64,000 bases of DNA from Prorocentrum cordatum (taxonomy: Eukaryota; Sar; Dinophyceae; Prorocentrales; Prorocentraceae), in contig CAUYUJ010015268.1 of assembly GCA_963575745.1 (NCBI GenBank), positions 84,066 to 148,065 of the forward strand. Direction: 5' to 3'. The position numbers and the translations under genes were made by a program. Below are positions 33,286 through 44,463 of the stretch, one piece after another. Positions within the stretch are counted from its first letter, which is position 1. The number at the start of each line of letters is the position of its first letter. A model generated the notes under the pieces. The model ran no database searches and had not been told where the DNA came from. It saw only the letters and a list, made by a program, of their open reading frames with translations.

Positions 33286-33735
33286 GGAGGAGGAGGAGGA
33301 GGAGGAGGGAGGAGGAGGAGGAGGAGGAGGAGCAGGACGAGGAGGAAGAGGAGAACGAAGAGAAGAGGATGATGCCGGGAGGATCAGGGAGGAGGAGGAG
33401 GAGGAGGAGGAGGAGGAGGAGGAGGAGGAGGAGGAGGAGGAGGAGGAGGAGGTGGAGGAGGAGGAGGAGGAGGAGGAAGAAGGGGAGAAGGGGGAGGGAG
33501 GAGAAAGAGGAGGAGGAGAAGGAGGAGCAGGAGGAGGACGAGGAGGAGGAGGGAGAGGAGGAGGAGGAGGAGGAGGAGAGGAGGAGAAGGAGGAAGGAGG
33601 AGGAGGAGGAGGAGGAGGAGGAGGAGGAGGAGGAGGAGGAGGGAGGAGGAGGAGGAGGAGGAGGAGGAGGAGGAGAGAGGAGGAGGAGGAGGGAGGAGGA
33701 GGAGGGGGGGAGGAGGAGGAGGAGGAGAGGGCCCG
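33224..33735. repeat. (GAT)n then (GGA)n tract
   Basis: About 20 GAT units change directly into a GGA tract of about 450 bp. Confidence 0.97.
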
Positions 33736-33965
33736 CCCCGCCGCGCGGTCCCCGAGAGGGGGGGGAGGGGGGGGGGCGGCGCCCGCGGGCCTGCCACGCG
33801 CGACTGCCAGCAGAGGAGGGAGGAGCAGCGGGAGGGGAGGGACGTGGGGAGGAGGGGGAAGGATCGAGGAGGGGGAGGGAGGGAGGAGGGGAGGAGGGAG
33901 GAGGGGGGGAGGGAGGAGGGAGGAGGGGGGAGGGAACGGAGGAGGGAGAAGGGGGGAGGAGGGAT
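33736..33965. repeat. GGGA-rich purine tract
   Basis: A short GC island (33736-33830) followed by GGGAGGA units. Confidence 0.9.
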
Positions 33966-34189
33966 GAACCCTCCCTTCAAGCTCCCTCGTCATAGGCTCG
34001 AACAGCGGTTCAACTCCACTGATGGAATTGCCTCGTCGGAAGACAACTGGACTGTTGCGTCTTGACGAGCCAGAATAATGCCAAAACGCCGTTTTTGGGA
34101 CTGCAACACAGAACATCAACGTAACTGTTGCACCCGCATTATCCTGAGTCAATCCGAAACACCATTTCTGGTACGTTGATCATGGGAGT

Positions 34190-34535
34190 CCGTGAAGATC
34201 TTGTAAATTTCAAAATAAAAAAACGAATGTGCGCGGCGCGAAGGCGAAAACCACATTTTGAAAAGGAATCGCCGTCAAACGGTGAAACTCTTGCAAATTT
34301 CTTAACGGAATGTGCGCCGCGCTGAGGCACATTTTGAAAACCACCCGCCCTCAATCTGTGAAGCTCTTGCAAATCTTTCTAACGAATGTGCGCGGCGCTT
34401 CAGAGAGAACCACATTTTGAAAACCAATCGCCCTGAATCCGTGAAACTCCAATGAATGTGCGCGGCGCTGAGGCGAGAGCCACATTCTGAAAACCACCCA
34501 TTTTCCATCAGTGAAACTGTTGCCACTTTTTAAGC
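34190..34535 (+). repeat. 80-bp satellite R8, four units
   Basis: AATGTGCGCGGCGC..AGGCGA.AACCACATTTTGAAAA..ATCGCC.TCAA.C.GTGAAACTCTTGCAAAT..AACG is repeated four times, beginning near 34224, 34308, 34384 and 34453. An inverted copy of the same array lies at 55690-55925, together with the same upstream segment. Confidence 0.9.
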
Positions 34536-34637
34536 TTCAAGGTCATAAGTGGTGAGAACGTCTCAGGTGAAACGTCCGGTCCGCCCTAAAAACTGGCCTC
34601 GGGGTGCGACAGGGAGAAGTTATTCACAAGGAAGAGG

Positions 34638-34664
34638 AATGGAGGAGCAGGAGGAGAAGGAGGA

Positions 34665-34695
<31 letters not shown>

Positions 34696-34712
34696 GAGGA
34701 GGAGGAGGAGAC
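34638..34712. repeat. (GGA)n microsatellite
   Basis: GGA array. Confidence 0.95.
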
Positions 34713-35164
34713 CTTAGACCTTACACCATCTCATGGAGTCCTGACTGTGCCAACAAGCCGCACTGCATCACTGCCTGAACCCAGACTGCAATTCGACACG
34801 CACTAGGGCTCTGAGGCGGGTCACTGCGGACCCCACATTCACTCCCTGAGGCGAGACCTTCGCTCACCCCAGCTGAGGCACTGGCCACGTCTGGCAGGCC
34901 AACAGGCACGCAGCCCGCAAATGGCCGCCAGCCCAGAGGCTCAGAGAGCTCCTCTCCCCCCCCGCCCCAGCTCCGACCCACCACCCCTCCCACGACCCTT
35001 CCCTCTAGCCTGCAACGGCCTATTGCGAGGCAGCGCTACAGTCGGGATTGGCGGCAGCCCAGGGTCACTATACGTCGTAGCTGATCGTGATCGGCCTGGG
35101 CGCTCCAGAATATCTGATGCCACCAATCCTCTAGAAATCAACTCCTGAAGCCGCGAACTTCCAA
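34713..35164. other. 3' flank of the LINE, no gene recognised
   Basis: On the minus strand this follows the last LINE codon. It probably includes 3' untranslated LINE sequence; no A-tail or target duplication could be recognised. Confidence 0.4.
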
Positions 35165-35920
35165 TCAAGCTCCGTCTGACTTGTTCGCCCAGGCCATAAG
35201 CTCCCTCTCTATGGGCCCCCGTGGAGCCGATCCCAGAAGAAACTCCCCGCCCTCGGCCTCGATCACCGCCTCCAAGAGCCTCGACGCTTCCACGCCCATT
35301 TGCTTGTTGAAGTCGGTCCGCATCATCATCATGATTATCGCCCTGTTCTCCTTCTTCAGCGGCTTGCACCGAAAGTGCGGAACCGCTCTGCCGATCACTT
35401 TCAGCGAGATGTCCTCGCTCATATACTGCTGCCGCCAATCCTTGCTGTCCAGAACCAGCTGCTTCTCGACCTCTTCCGTGGATCCCGCTGTAGGAGTCCG
35501 TGTTGCACAGCACTGCATTGCCGATGCGAAAATCTGGAGGTGCGGGGGACCCCTGCCTTTGAAGTCCCGCTCTTCCCCCGCCTGCTGCTTGGCCCTCATG
35601 TCCTTGCTCTGCTCGTCGTACTTCTTGCCCGCCGCGACCAGGCAAGCTGGAAGCCCTCTGTCGAGGGCGATGTCCCACCTGAGGAACGCGACGCTGGCCA
35701 CGTCCCCGAGCTCGCGCGTCACGGTGAGCAGGAGGCGCACGACCTGCGCCACGACCTTCGCCACGTCCTTGTTGCCTTTGCCGTCGCCCTTCTTGGCCTG
35801 CTTGTTGCCGCTGCCCCCCGTCGGCTGGCCGCCGCTGCCTGCTGCTCCAGCGCTGGGTGGTGCGGTGTCGCCTTCGCGCTTCCTGCCGCTGAACCACGAC
35901 GGCAGCATCAGCTCCGCCAT
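35165..35920 (-). pseudogene. LINE C-terminal domain
   Basis: An open frame of 251 codons: MAELMLPSWFSGRK, a Gly/Lys linker, then a helical region with LLLTVTRELGDVASVAFLRW and RGPPHLQIFASAM, ending LMAWANKSDGA. I recognise the pattern (REL..V....F, then GPPH....A) from the C-terminal part of dinoflagellate LINE polyproteins. Its role is unknown. It is in a different frame from the zinc-finger segment upstream, so a frameshift lies near 35930-35960. Confidence 0.65.
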
Positions 35921-35989
35921 CGAGAGCTGCTCGCTGATGTGTAGAGCGCGCGGTGCTCAGAGGAGGTAACTTCCAAGGAAGATGCTCTG

Positions 35990-36545
35990 ATGCCAAATGG
36001 TTACATAGATCAGGAAGATCGCCAGCTTCGCACAGACACAAGGAACACTTTAAGGATCGAGGCTGCTGTAGTTCCCCCAGTGCCCACGGTCCCGTAGTAC
36101 AACAGCTGCCCCTCAGAATAGACCCCAAGAGATGCCGTGAAGCTGTGATCTTACTCGAGAATATCTGCCTGCAGTGCACGCATATGTTAGTGGTTGTGAT
36201 CACGTGTGCCAAACTACGTGCATTGTGATGAGCACGATAGTGGTTCATAAGTGCTTTCCGTGTGTGAAAAGCTGCTCCACGTAAGTCCGTCTCTGTACAT
36301 GCCCTGCACACGTGCTGTGGATCCCCATCAAGAGCTGCAGGAGGTCCCTCGAGCCCCGCTGATGCCGGTACGAAACCTGGTGGTGGGACCTGAACCCGAG
36401 ACCTCGAAACCCTGAGCACCCCCATGTCAATCATACAGAAATCCTCCATCTCCTCCTTATTACCGAACACATTCATGTCATTAAGCAACGCATCGATCGC
36501 CTCGCTATCGACGACGCCCGCTGCAAACTCAAGATCGTGCGTCAT
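35990..36545 (-). pseudogene. LINE zinc-finger region
   Basis: The frame reads DLEFAAGVVDSEAIDALLND, then Cys/His motifs: CRAC..F.TRKALMNHYRAHH, CVHCRQIFSSKITASRHL and CSLCL..DLCNHLASEH. These resemble C2H2 fingers placed after the RT in dinoflagellate-type LINEs and may bind nucleic acid. The same frame continues past 35990 into out-of-frame sequence. Confidence 0.7.
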
Positions 36546-36550
36546 CTGAC

Positions 36551-37164
36551 TCAGCCGCGGGGGCGCTGCCTCAGATGGGACCCCTTCGAGCAGCTGTGGT
36601 GGAGCCCAAACTCTGCCTCGCGCTCAAGGTCCCCGAACATCGCGCACAACGGTTGGATGTGATGATCGGGTCGCTCAGCCCAGCTCTGGTACCACTTCAA
36701 ACGACGAATTCTCATCTCACTCTCGCTGTCCAGCAGTCTCCAATAGAGAAGGACCTGAGGATGGGTAAGAGAGCGTGTCCTATTTTCCTCCCCGAGCGCG
36801 GCGCGACCAAGCATCGCGATACGAGCGAGAGAAGCCAAGCAACTAGCAACTGCCCAAGCGCCGATAGTCGGCCTTGCTGAGCACAAACGCTTCCAAGCCA
36901 GAAAGTAAGAGCATTCTGAACATTGCCCACCAGCAGAAGCCTGCGCAGCTTAAAGGGGACCGCCAACGACCAGATCCCTCCAACTCTGTAGAAAGCAGTA
37001 CGTGCAGCTGAACACCTCCTAGTGACCTCCTGGTGACTCGAATCCCGAACTCGAATGTGGGGGCCCAGATACCTCGCGCTGTCTTTGGTTTTGCCCTGGA
37101 TGCCCTCGATCCCCTTTCGAACCACCTGTCGAGCTCGATTCCCCTGGGAGGCGAAGTACGTCAA
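36551..37164 (-). pseudogene. LINE post-RT region, frameshifted
   Basis: Two overlapping frames: 37164-36712 (KDSARYLGPHIRVRDSSHQE, then AARTAFYRVGGIW) and 36886-36551 (RTRSLTHPQVLLYWRLLDSE, then IRRLKWYQSWAERPDHHIQP). YLG.......E...R...A..AF is the usual thumb/post-RT segment of LINEs, and RRLKW...W...P.HH is a second block of the same polyprotein. The switch lies near 36890. Confidence 0.75.
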
Positions 37165-37956
37165 AACGCTTGCTTCCCGAGATTCTGAACATACCCGAAC
37201 GGCTTCATCACCGAGTCGAAAACCTCGTCCGTCTTACGAACCTTCCCAAAGAGGTCCCCCAGGGTCATCTCGTCGGAGGCCCCTACTGTTTTGTTTACGT
37301 CATCGGCATACTTCAACAAACTCAAGTCACTCTGGAATTCCAGCCATTTTGAAACCAAGAAGCGGGGCATCGGGCCGGACCGACTCCACTGGTATGCCCA
37401 TTGAAGCGTCGCCCGAGAGAACGTGCCTAAAAAACGCGGCCACCGTGAAGGGGCCCCCCATGACGCCACCCTGGAACGGCTTCACCAACAGGGGCCCCTC
37501 CTCAGCAGTTAATTCAATCATGCTATCCTCGTGCCGCTGCTGGCAGAGGGCGCGGTTCGCCCCCGAGGTGGAGTGAGCAATCGCGATCTCTAATTCAGAC
37601 CAGTCCGAGCTCCCAAAGGCATTTGTCATATCCTCGAGGCTCATGACGAAGGAGCGCCGAACACGGCGCAGTCGCCAACGAGTCACCTGGGCGATGAAAA
37701 TGGCGGCCTCGCGCCTCCTGTGGGCGACGAAGCCGTGGTCTTGCTGAGAGGGCGCAACATTCAACATCTTGGAATAATATGTTTTCCCAAGAACTGGCAA
37801 AGCATGTGCAACTCGTTTCCCTCGGGGGCCATGTTGTGCGCTTTTGGGTGGGCCAGCCCCTCGACTACGATGCCAATATAGCGGGGCCTTCTGAAAGTGT
37901 CGGACCTTCGCGAGGCCCACCGAGAGGGCCCACCAGAACCCAGGAACCTTGGGCAT
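37161..37956 (-). pseudogene. LINE reverse transcriptase domain, frameshifted
   Basis: RT motif A is seen as VMSLEDMTNAFGS (37956-37327 frame, Asp of DM), motif B as KPFQGGVMGGPFT, and motif C as LLKYADDVNKTVG in a second frame (37469-37161). The catalytic Asp residues are present, but a frameshift near 37330-37350 separates B from C. The DMTNAF/QGG/YADD combination is that of non-LTR reverse transcriptases. Confidence 0.85.
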
Positions 37957-37986
37957 CGACGCGTCATATCCTGCTCCCCCTTGTTG

Positions 37987-38838
37987 TTATGCCGCCCTCC
38001 AGTTAGGGTAAAGTAGCTGATGCCAAAGCTCTAGAGGTGCACTACCTTCGGGAACTGCTCTTCTCTTCGGAGCCCTCTTGATGTAAGACCTGATCAATTT
38101 TAGATCCTGCTGGGCTAACTCCTGCTCCTCCTCCGTCACGTCCCAGTCGTGCGTCTCCCCCTCCCTCTCTGCCCTCCAAGCTTCCCTGTCTGCCTCCTCC
38201 ACCATCATGCCTCCTTCTCCCCCGGGAGCTCGCCAGACTTGGAGCCGCTCCTCCCGACTCGGAGGGGGCCCCTGCACCAGGCGCCCGTCTCTGTTCTTCG
38301 GGCCCATTCTACAACGAGCCGCACGCCTGGATAATGAGAGCGCTTCAGAAGTATACCGCCGCCGCCGCTGCTCCGATGCCTCTTCCACCAACTGAGAGCG
38401 AAGAGATCTGGCAGCACGAGGTCGCTCTGCAGAGAGTTCGGCGGAAAGAACACGGAGCTCAGCATCAACCTGTTGCTTATCGTCATCGTTCATGCCCAAC
38501 TTTGTGCCGCGAAGACGAACCCGTGCAGCCAGGAGTTGACGCCGTCTCTCAGCATTCTCTTTGTGCTCGGGACTGGTGCGACTTGACTTTGAGAAAATCC
38601 GTTGTCCAGCAGAAATCAGCGCATCCTCCAACCGCTCGAACAGTTCGTCGGGGGAGGCCTGATCTTTCAAGAAGGCAAAAGGTAGTTTGTCGATCTCTTC
38701 CTTGGCCGCCGTGAAGTACTCACGTCTGCATTTTCCCTGGCGAAGCGAAGCCGTCATAAGATCTCGGTTCCAAAGGAGCCGCGTAGAAGTAGGTCCTCCC
38801 AGCAAGCCGGCCTTGTCGTAAGTCAGCGAGCACATCAC
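37987..38838 (-). pseudogene. LINE linker between endonuclease and RT
   Basis: A 283-codon open frame in which the first residues complete the endonuclease (DHVPVM just upstream, then CSLTYDKAG). A long Glu/Arg-rich region follows and ends RSYIKRAPKRRAVPEGSAP..LW, a block that precedes the RT in this LINE type. Confidence 0.7.
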
Positions 38839-39660
38839 AGGTACATGATCCCGTGGCGATTATCCACGAATTGCTTGCACTTTGGCGCCGAGCCCCTTCA
38901 AGGGAAAGCACCCTCTCATCAAGTGCTGCATCGCCGAGGGATAAAAGACGTAGTCGATACGACTCGAAGCGCCTTCAAGCCCCAAAAAAGTATGTTGAAG
39001 CTGACCAGCGGTATTACCAGCCACCATGAAATGAGACTCCATGCGCTCCCGCAGCAACTGTCCAGCACCCCGAGGAATCTGCTCCTGCGTCGGCACGTCG
39101 ATCACCACTGAAGTGTCCACATCTTCCCACCCATGAGAGCCGCGAGACTGACCAATCCCATCATTAAGATCACAATAGAGCAGTGGGGTGCATCGATGTG
39201 GAAGTTCACTCAACACGCGAGAAAGCCATGCCACCAGGAGGCGTACCGTCGATAGATACTGAGGCCTCTGATGCGATACTTTGGTCTCGGAGGAAAATAA
39301 ACGACAATGGGGCAAATGTCGATCGGACCACTTTTTGCTCGTGCAGCTAGTGCTCGGCCTCGCGCCTCTGGTGGGCTGACCCATGTTCTGATGATGTTCT
39401 GCTCGCGAATCTGACTGCCCAAACCAATAGCACACCCACAGCTGTTGTTACTGTACGGCGAATCAAAAAAAAAGTGACCCCAGAACAAGTCGGCCTGCAC
39501 AGCGCTGGCGTAAAACTCTGAGCCCTTGCTGCGGACGATCCACGCTCTTCGTGCCTGCCAATGCTACTGCATCAAAATTCCGAGTCTCCCCCATAATCTC
39601 CCGTAGCCTCTCGCCGCTTGCCCACAGAGGGTTGAAGCCGAGGAAGCGGAGGACGGACAT
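38839..39660 (-). pseudogene. LINE endonuclease (EEP/AP-like) domain, broken
   Basis: Segments in order: LRFLGFNPLWASGERLREIM and FDAVALAGTK (39660-39480); PYSNNSCGCAIGLGS and IDICPIVVYFPPRP in another frame (39500-39240); then TPLLYCDLNDGIG and ASSRIDYVFYPSAM (39240-38860), a stop, and SPRDHVPVM. The D.N, S.IDY and DH blocks are the catalytic motifs of exonuclease-endonuclease-phosphatase fold nucleases. Two frame changes and one in-frame stop make it a relic. Confidence 0.8.
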
Positions 39661-39777
39661 GACATTCCCCCCCCTGCCGACGGCCTCGCCTCGCCTCGCG
39701 AGTGGGAGACACCACCAGGATGACCGCCTGGCGGGCGCGGCGAGCGGCGCGCTGCGCGCAATTCGGCTCGGGCCGCT

Positions 39778-39870
39778 TGGAGGAGGAGGAGGAGGAGGAG
39801 GAGGAGGAGGAGGAGGAGGAGGAGGAGGAGGAGGAGGGAGGAATGCGAGGAGGAGGGGGCGGAGGAGGAA
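39778..39870. repeat. (GGA)n microsatellite
   Basis: About 19 perfect GGA units then GGA/GGC. Confidence 0.95.
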
Positions 39871-39922
39871 TGGAACGGAGGGAGGTGTGCCTCCGGCGGG
39901 GCCGCCAGCGCAGTCCCGCGAC

Positions 39923-39987
39923 GTGCGCGCCGCAAAGTCCGGCAGGGTCTCGACGCGCTCCGCCCTCTCGGGCAGCGAGTCCGGAGG
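39923..39987 (-). CDS. Candidate exon between kinase subdomains IX and XI
   Basis: On the minus strand GCCGCCGACAG precedes an open frame PPDSLPERAERVETLPDFAA, followed by GT at 39922-39921. It sits between a GGA array and a GTC array. Position and strand fit the missing part of the kinase C-lobe between the exons at 52.3 and 31.2 kb. However, the frame is entered in phase 0 whereas the upstream exon ends in phase 2, so another exon or another border would be needed. Confidence 0.25.
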
Positions 39988-40005
39988 CTGTCGGCGGGCG
40001 CCGCG

Positions 40006-40007
40006 CG

Positions 40008-40059
<52 letters not shown>

Positions 40060-40700
40060 TCGTCGGATCGTCGTCGTCGTCGTCGTCGTCGTCATCGTCG
40101 TCGTCGTCGCTGTCGCCGCCGTCATCGTCGTCGTCGTCGTCTTCGTCCTCGTCCTCCTCCTCCTCTCCTCCTCCTCCTCCTCACCCTCCTCCTCCCCGTC
40201 CTCCTCCTCCTCCTCCTTCTCCTCCTCCTCGTCCTCCCCCTCCTCCTCCTCCTACTCCCTGTCCTCCTCCCCGTCTCCTCGTCCTCCTCGTCCTCCCTCC
40301 TCCTCGTCCTCTCGTCCTCCTCCTTCCTCCTCCTCCTCCTTCTCCTCCTTCTCCTCCTTCCTTCTCATCCTTCTCCTCCTCCTCCTCCTCCTCCTCCTCT
40401 CCTCCTCCTCCTTCTCCTCCTCCCTCCCTCCTCCTCCTCCTCCCCCCCCTCGTCCTTCTCCTCCTCCCCCTCCCCTCCTCCCCTCCTCCTCCCTCCTCCT
40501 CCTCCTCGTCCTCCTCGTCCTCCTCGTCTTCCTCATCCTCTCCTGCGCATCTCCCCCTCCTCCTCCTCCTCCTCCTCTCCTCCTCCCCCTCCTCCTCCTC
40601 CTCCCCCCCCCCCTGGACCTCCTCGGCTCCTTTTCGGCTCCTCTCTCTCTCTCTCTCCTCCTCCTCAACCTCCTCCTCGTCGCCCTCCCCCTCCTCGTTC
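40006..40700. repeat. (GTC)n then (CCT)n tract
   Basis: A GTC array to about 40145 changes directly into a CCT-rich pyrimidine tract of about 550 bp. Confidence 0.97.
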
Positions 40701-42411
40701 CCCTCATCCCTGACTTCCTCGGGTCTTGAAATTTTCATGGCGGGCGTTTTGTTGCGTAGTCATCTCTCATGCATCATTATTGTTGAGATCTCCCCTCTGG
40801 TGCACCTCGTGCTTTTGATATGCCTCTCTAGGATATCCCGTTTCTTTATCAAGGAACATCTTGAAACTCAGACTGCGCCCCTGGCCCGCGAACCATCATC
40901 GGCTCCTTCCAAATCTTTCCTCACATGTCGTGTTTTTTGTTTGTTTTGTTTTTCTGTGTTGTTTTTTTTCTTTCTTTTTTGTGTAAAAGCACGCGCTCTG
41001 GCGCGGGACTTCCTCACACTTTGCCCCGGAATCGCGCTCTCGCTTCGGACTTTCTCGCAATGTATTGAAACGCCGAACCCTCGTCACTCAAGGATCACGC
41101 TTTCGCGGTGGACTTCCCCACGGTTTACTTGGAAATCTGCTACCGCTCCCTCGCGAGTCATGCAGGACTGATGCTTCACTGACCCGCCCGCCCGACCCGC
41201 CCGTTGGGGTCCTCCCATCCGACCCGCCCGTCTTGGTTTGCCGTTTGTTTTCCTGCTCTTGCATCCCTTCCTGATGATCTCTCTCGCGCTCCATCCTTCT
41301 CCCTCCCCCTTGTCCCTGACCTGCTCCCGCCATTCCCCTGTTTTAGGGGACCGCGGCAATTGCGCGTGGCAGATAAGGAAGATACACTCCCAAAAGGGGT
41401 GCAATTGAAGACGAAGAGGGCGGGCACAGAGGGTTTGGGATATACGTGTTGAGTGAGGCGCGAGCGGGTGAGAGCGAACAGTCTTAACATGATTGTTGTT
41501 GATGGTCTGGTAACACTATTACCGATCGAGGAAAAGAACGGACAATTCTTTCTCGTCGGGACAAATCACAGTTTCGAAAGTGCCGACCCCTCGGCGCCCG
41601 CTAGTCAGAAAGAAACTCTCCAGAAGGCCCGGGAACTGGCTGATGACGAAGCACGGGTTCACATACCAAAGGCTACATCCCACCACAATTCCAGCAATAG
41701 CGGTTGGCCAAGCTAGCGTCGTACAGCGCCGCTGTTGAATGCCCATGCCACACCAAACTGTCCACTCGACTGGTATCACTCCCTCTCTCTCTCTCTCTCG
41801 TGTTGGCCCTGTTTGTGTCGACTGCCCTCTTCATCGCGTACACGTGGCACGCTCGGACAAGTCGTCATCTCAACATCGCTTCCTTCCACCACGGCATAGA
41901 AACTCCCGTAGGGTGTGCGTGGACGCGGGCACCCTGAACTTAAGTCTCAAATGCACGCCACTGGCGTCCGCAGACAGCGTAATGCTCGATCGAGTCCTCA
42001 CCGCCGCAATCCTTGCAAAACCTGCAGCGACCAGCCGTGCCCTGAAAGCGTCGTTGCGCGCACCACCCGTTGCACCACGTTCTCATCAAACAAACAAAAA
42101 CAAACAGCAGGCCGTGGCTCCGCAGGGCCGATCAAGTCTCCACGGCGCGGGTTGCCACTCCCCTCACATCGCCCTCATCGAAACGCCGACCCACTTCCCG
42201 CCCAAGTTCAACCACTGGGTCGAATGGGTGCATGATGGGCAGAAGAAACAAGTCTATCAACTTTGGAAGCTCGCTGGTTCTTGCGCTGGGGCCATCGCGA
42301 TTGAAACCGACAGCGCGTTGCCTTTTCCGGTCGCTTCGCGGGTGTACTAATCATGTCTCAGTTTTTTCCTCCTCGTCTCCTTGCTGGACACGAGCGCTGC
42401 ATTGCCAGATG
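40701..42411. other. Unannotated stretch, no gene recognised
   Basis: It contains a T-rich segment (40925-40985), diverged GCG.GGACTTCCTC.. units (41000-41120) that may be a short tandem repeat, and a CT run at 41778-41800. Frames have no recognised domain. Confidence 0.4.
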
Positions 42412-43345
42412 GAAGGGAACGGATAATGAGGATAAGAAAGATAATCACGAAACTCGCGGAAATATTTCCCACGCGTCCCTCGTCATGTCTTTCCCTCTCC
42501 CGAGCGGTCTTCGATGGCCTCCACGACTTGGGGCGTGGAGGTGAGCTTGCTCCCTCGCGCCTGCTTTCGGACCCTCGGCTTTAAAATGCCAAGGATAGCA
42601 AGAGACAGGAAGAGCATGGAAGTGTTCGGCATGCGCATCTGCAAATTAGGAACGTGAAACTCAAGAGGCCAAACTCGTCCATGTAGGACATATGGCACAT
42701 GTAATGAACACAGGGGGGCATATGCAATCAGCTGCTTCCGTTGCTGTGCCCTCCCTGAAATGAAGGGCAGCAACAAAACAACAGCGTGGTTTGCCGCCGG
42801 CGCCGCGGTGTTCCCTAGGCACTCAAGGAAGCATGGGACATCTGCAATTCAAAATGCAAACGTATCTGAACAATCTGCAATCGCGGGTGAAACCATGGCT
42901 CCAAGGTGAAATATCCCGCGCATCCGCCTGCGCGCAAATCTGTAAAACTATGAACCGCAACTGACCTGATCACTTGCTGCGGAAGTACGTGAGGTGCAAC
43001 ACTTTTGACTTTTTGTCCCGCCCCGTCGCGGTCGACAACTCGTTCGAGGATCGCGTTGGATTTGACTTGGATGATATCAGGAACCACAAAGAACACGCCC
43101 GCCAAGGCATTCTCGTCATCGGATGGCCAGTCCACCATGCCTGTGTTGGGAAGCAGCCTCTTGGCCACTTCCGCTGGTTCTGGATGGACACCGCTCTTCC
43201 CCGCTAGTTTCTCATAGTCCCAGGGAATCACACTAGCGCGCTGTTGGCTGGAACGGGCTCTATTCTCGCGCGTCACCTCCTTCTCCTCCATCTTCATGGC
43301 CGCCCTCATCCCGGCGATGGAAGATTTGCCGTACTCGACCGGGCT
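42412..43345 (-). pseudogene. Unclassified minus-strand reading frame, copy 1
   Basis: Minus-strand frames with ordinary protein composition: first SPVEYGKSSIAGMRAAMKME through LLPNTGMVDWPSDDENALAG and VVPDIIQVKSNAILERVVDR (43345-42815), then LEFHVPNLQMRMPNTSM to LTSTPQVVEAIEDRSGEGKT (42776-42483). A stop and frame changes lie between. The final 150 bp (42412-42560) recurs at 50810-50960, where the same ending is readable as STPQAADATEDRPGE. No domain is recognised; it may be a transposon-encoded protein or a decayed gene. Confidence 0.4.
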
Positions 43346-43413
43346 TTCGCTAAGTTAGTTATCAACTGCTCACAATTGAGCCCCCACCACCCCATAGCTC
43401 ATCCATATCTACT

Positions 43414-43416
43414 TCG

Positions 43417-43463
<47 letters not shown>

Positions 43464-43485
43464 GTCATCATCATCATCGTCATCA
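43414..43485. repeat. (CAT)n microsatellite
   Basis: About 22 ATC units with a few GTC. Confidence 0.97.
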
Positions 43486-43677
43486 TGTGACCCGACGCCA
43501 TTAATGATTGAAACTTTCGTCATGCTGCTCAACATCTTCAGCGCTTGGTTCGTGTTTGGCAGGTTCCGGGTTTTGTTCCTCGCATCCTAAATGGGGTTCT
43601 TGTTTTCTCCACATACCTCCGCGCAGGATGTCCCCCCCCCGCCTCTTCTTTCTTCTCACACTCACTCATTCACTCAA

Positions 43678-43712
<35 letters not shown>

Positions 43713-43890
43713 TATCATCATCATCATCATCATCGCTCACTCATTCACTGACGCACTCACCCACTCACTCACCCGCCTTCCCACCCACCCACCCACACAC
43801 ACATCAACATCAGCATCAACATCATTATCATCCTCAGTCACTCACTCTCTCGCTTACTCATTCACTCATTCACGCATTCACTCACACCCA
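43678..43890. repeat. (CAT)n followed by TCAC tetranucleotide repeats
   Basis: ATC units to 43735, then TCACTCAT/CACCCACT units to about 43890. Confidence 0.95.
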
Positions 43891-43940
43891 CACGTGGGGA
43901 AGTATCAGGCGGAAATCTCGTCAGTGACTGCGTTGCGAGG

Positions 43941-44400
43941 AAGTCTCAGGCGGGAACCCACTGCCTATGGGTCACGAACTTCTTGATTTCATCCGAACGG
44001 GTCATCGGAAACGTGTGCCAATCGTCATTTTTAGCCTCCTGCGGCTTGCCTCGTCTGTGAATGCATTGCGAGGAAGGCTCAGGCGCGACCCCCCTGCCTA
44101 GGGGTCCCGCGCTGATGTTTTTTAGCCCGAGCGGGTCATCGGAAACTTGTAAATGTAGTACATCTTTGAAGTCCTCAAGCCTGAATGTTGAAGAAGTCCC
44201 AGGCGGGAACCTCGTCTGTAAGTAAAGTTGGAACAAATCTTAAGCGGGACCCCCCTCCCGATGGGTCCCGCGCCTCAGGTTTTAATTCGAACGGGTCATC
44301 GGAAACCTTTAACACTCGTCACTTTTGGGTTCCCCAGGCCTGAATTTCGACGAAATCTCAGATTGAAGCCTCGTCGGTCACGGAATTTCGAAAAAATCTC
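43941..44400 (+). repeat. Tandem repeat carrying CGAACGGGTCATCGGAAAC
   Basis: Units start AAGTCTCAGGCGGGAACC (43941), AAGGCTCAGGCGCGACCC (44074), AAGTCCCAGGCGGGAACC (44194), AAATCTTAAGCGGGACCC (44235) and AAATCTCAG (44353). Full units hold CGARCGGGTCATCGGAAAC (43994, 44128, 44288) and a GGGTCCCGCGC phrase. The unit is about 120-160 bp with a shortened third unit. Confidence 0.85.
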
Positions 44401-44463
44401 AATGGCCCCCCCCCCCTGTGAGAGCCCCGTCTCCATGTTGGACGACGCTCAAACGACTGCGCG

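Larger units (their letters stand above)
35165..39672 (-). mobile_element. Decayed LINE retrotransposon, dinoflagellate type
   Basis: Minus-strand order: AP-type endonuclease, Arg/Glu-rich linker, reverse transcriptase, post-RT region, C2H2-like zinc fingers and a C-terminal helical domain. At least five frame changes and two in-frame stops break the frame, so it is inactive. Endonuclease and RT together define a LINE that cuts DNA and primes reverse transcription at the target. It lies in the same orientation as the kinase exons, between the 52.3 kb and 31.2 kb exons, so it would be intronic. The 5' end is taken from the first recognisable Met (39660); true element ends were not found. Confidence 0.85.

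Noticed and set aside
32746-34152. Very long Ser/Pro/Leu frames (minus) and Glu/Arg/Gly frames (plus)
   Set aside because: They arise from GGA/CCT tracts, which have no stop codons in most frames. No domain or non-repeat core is present.
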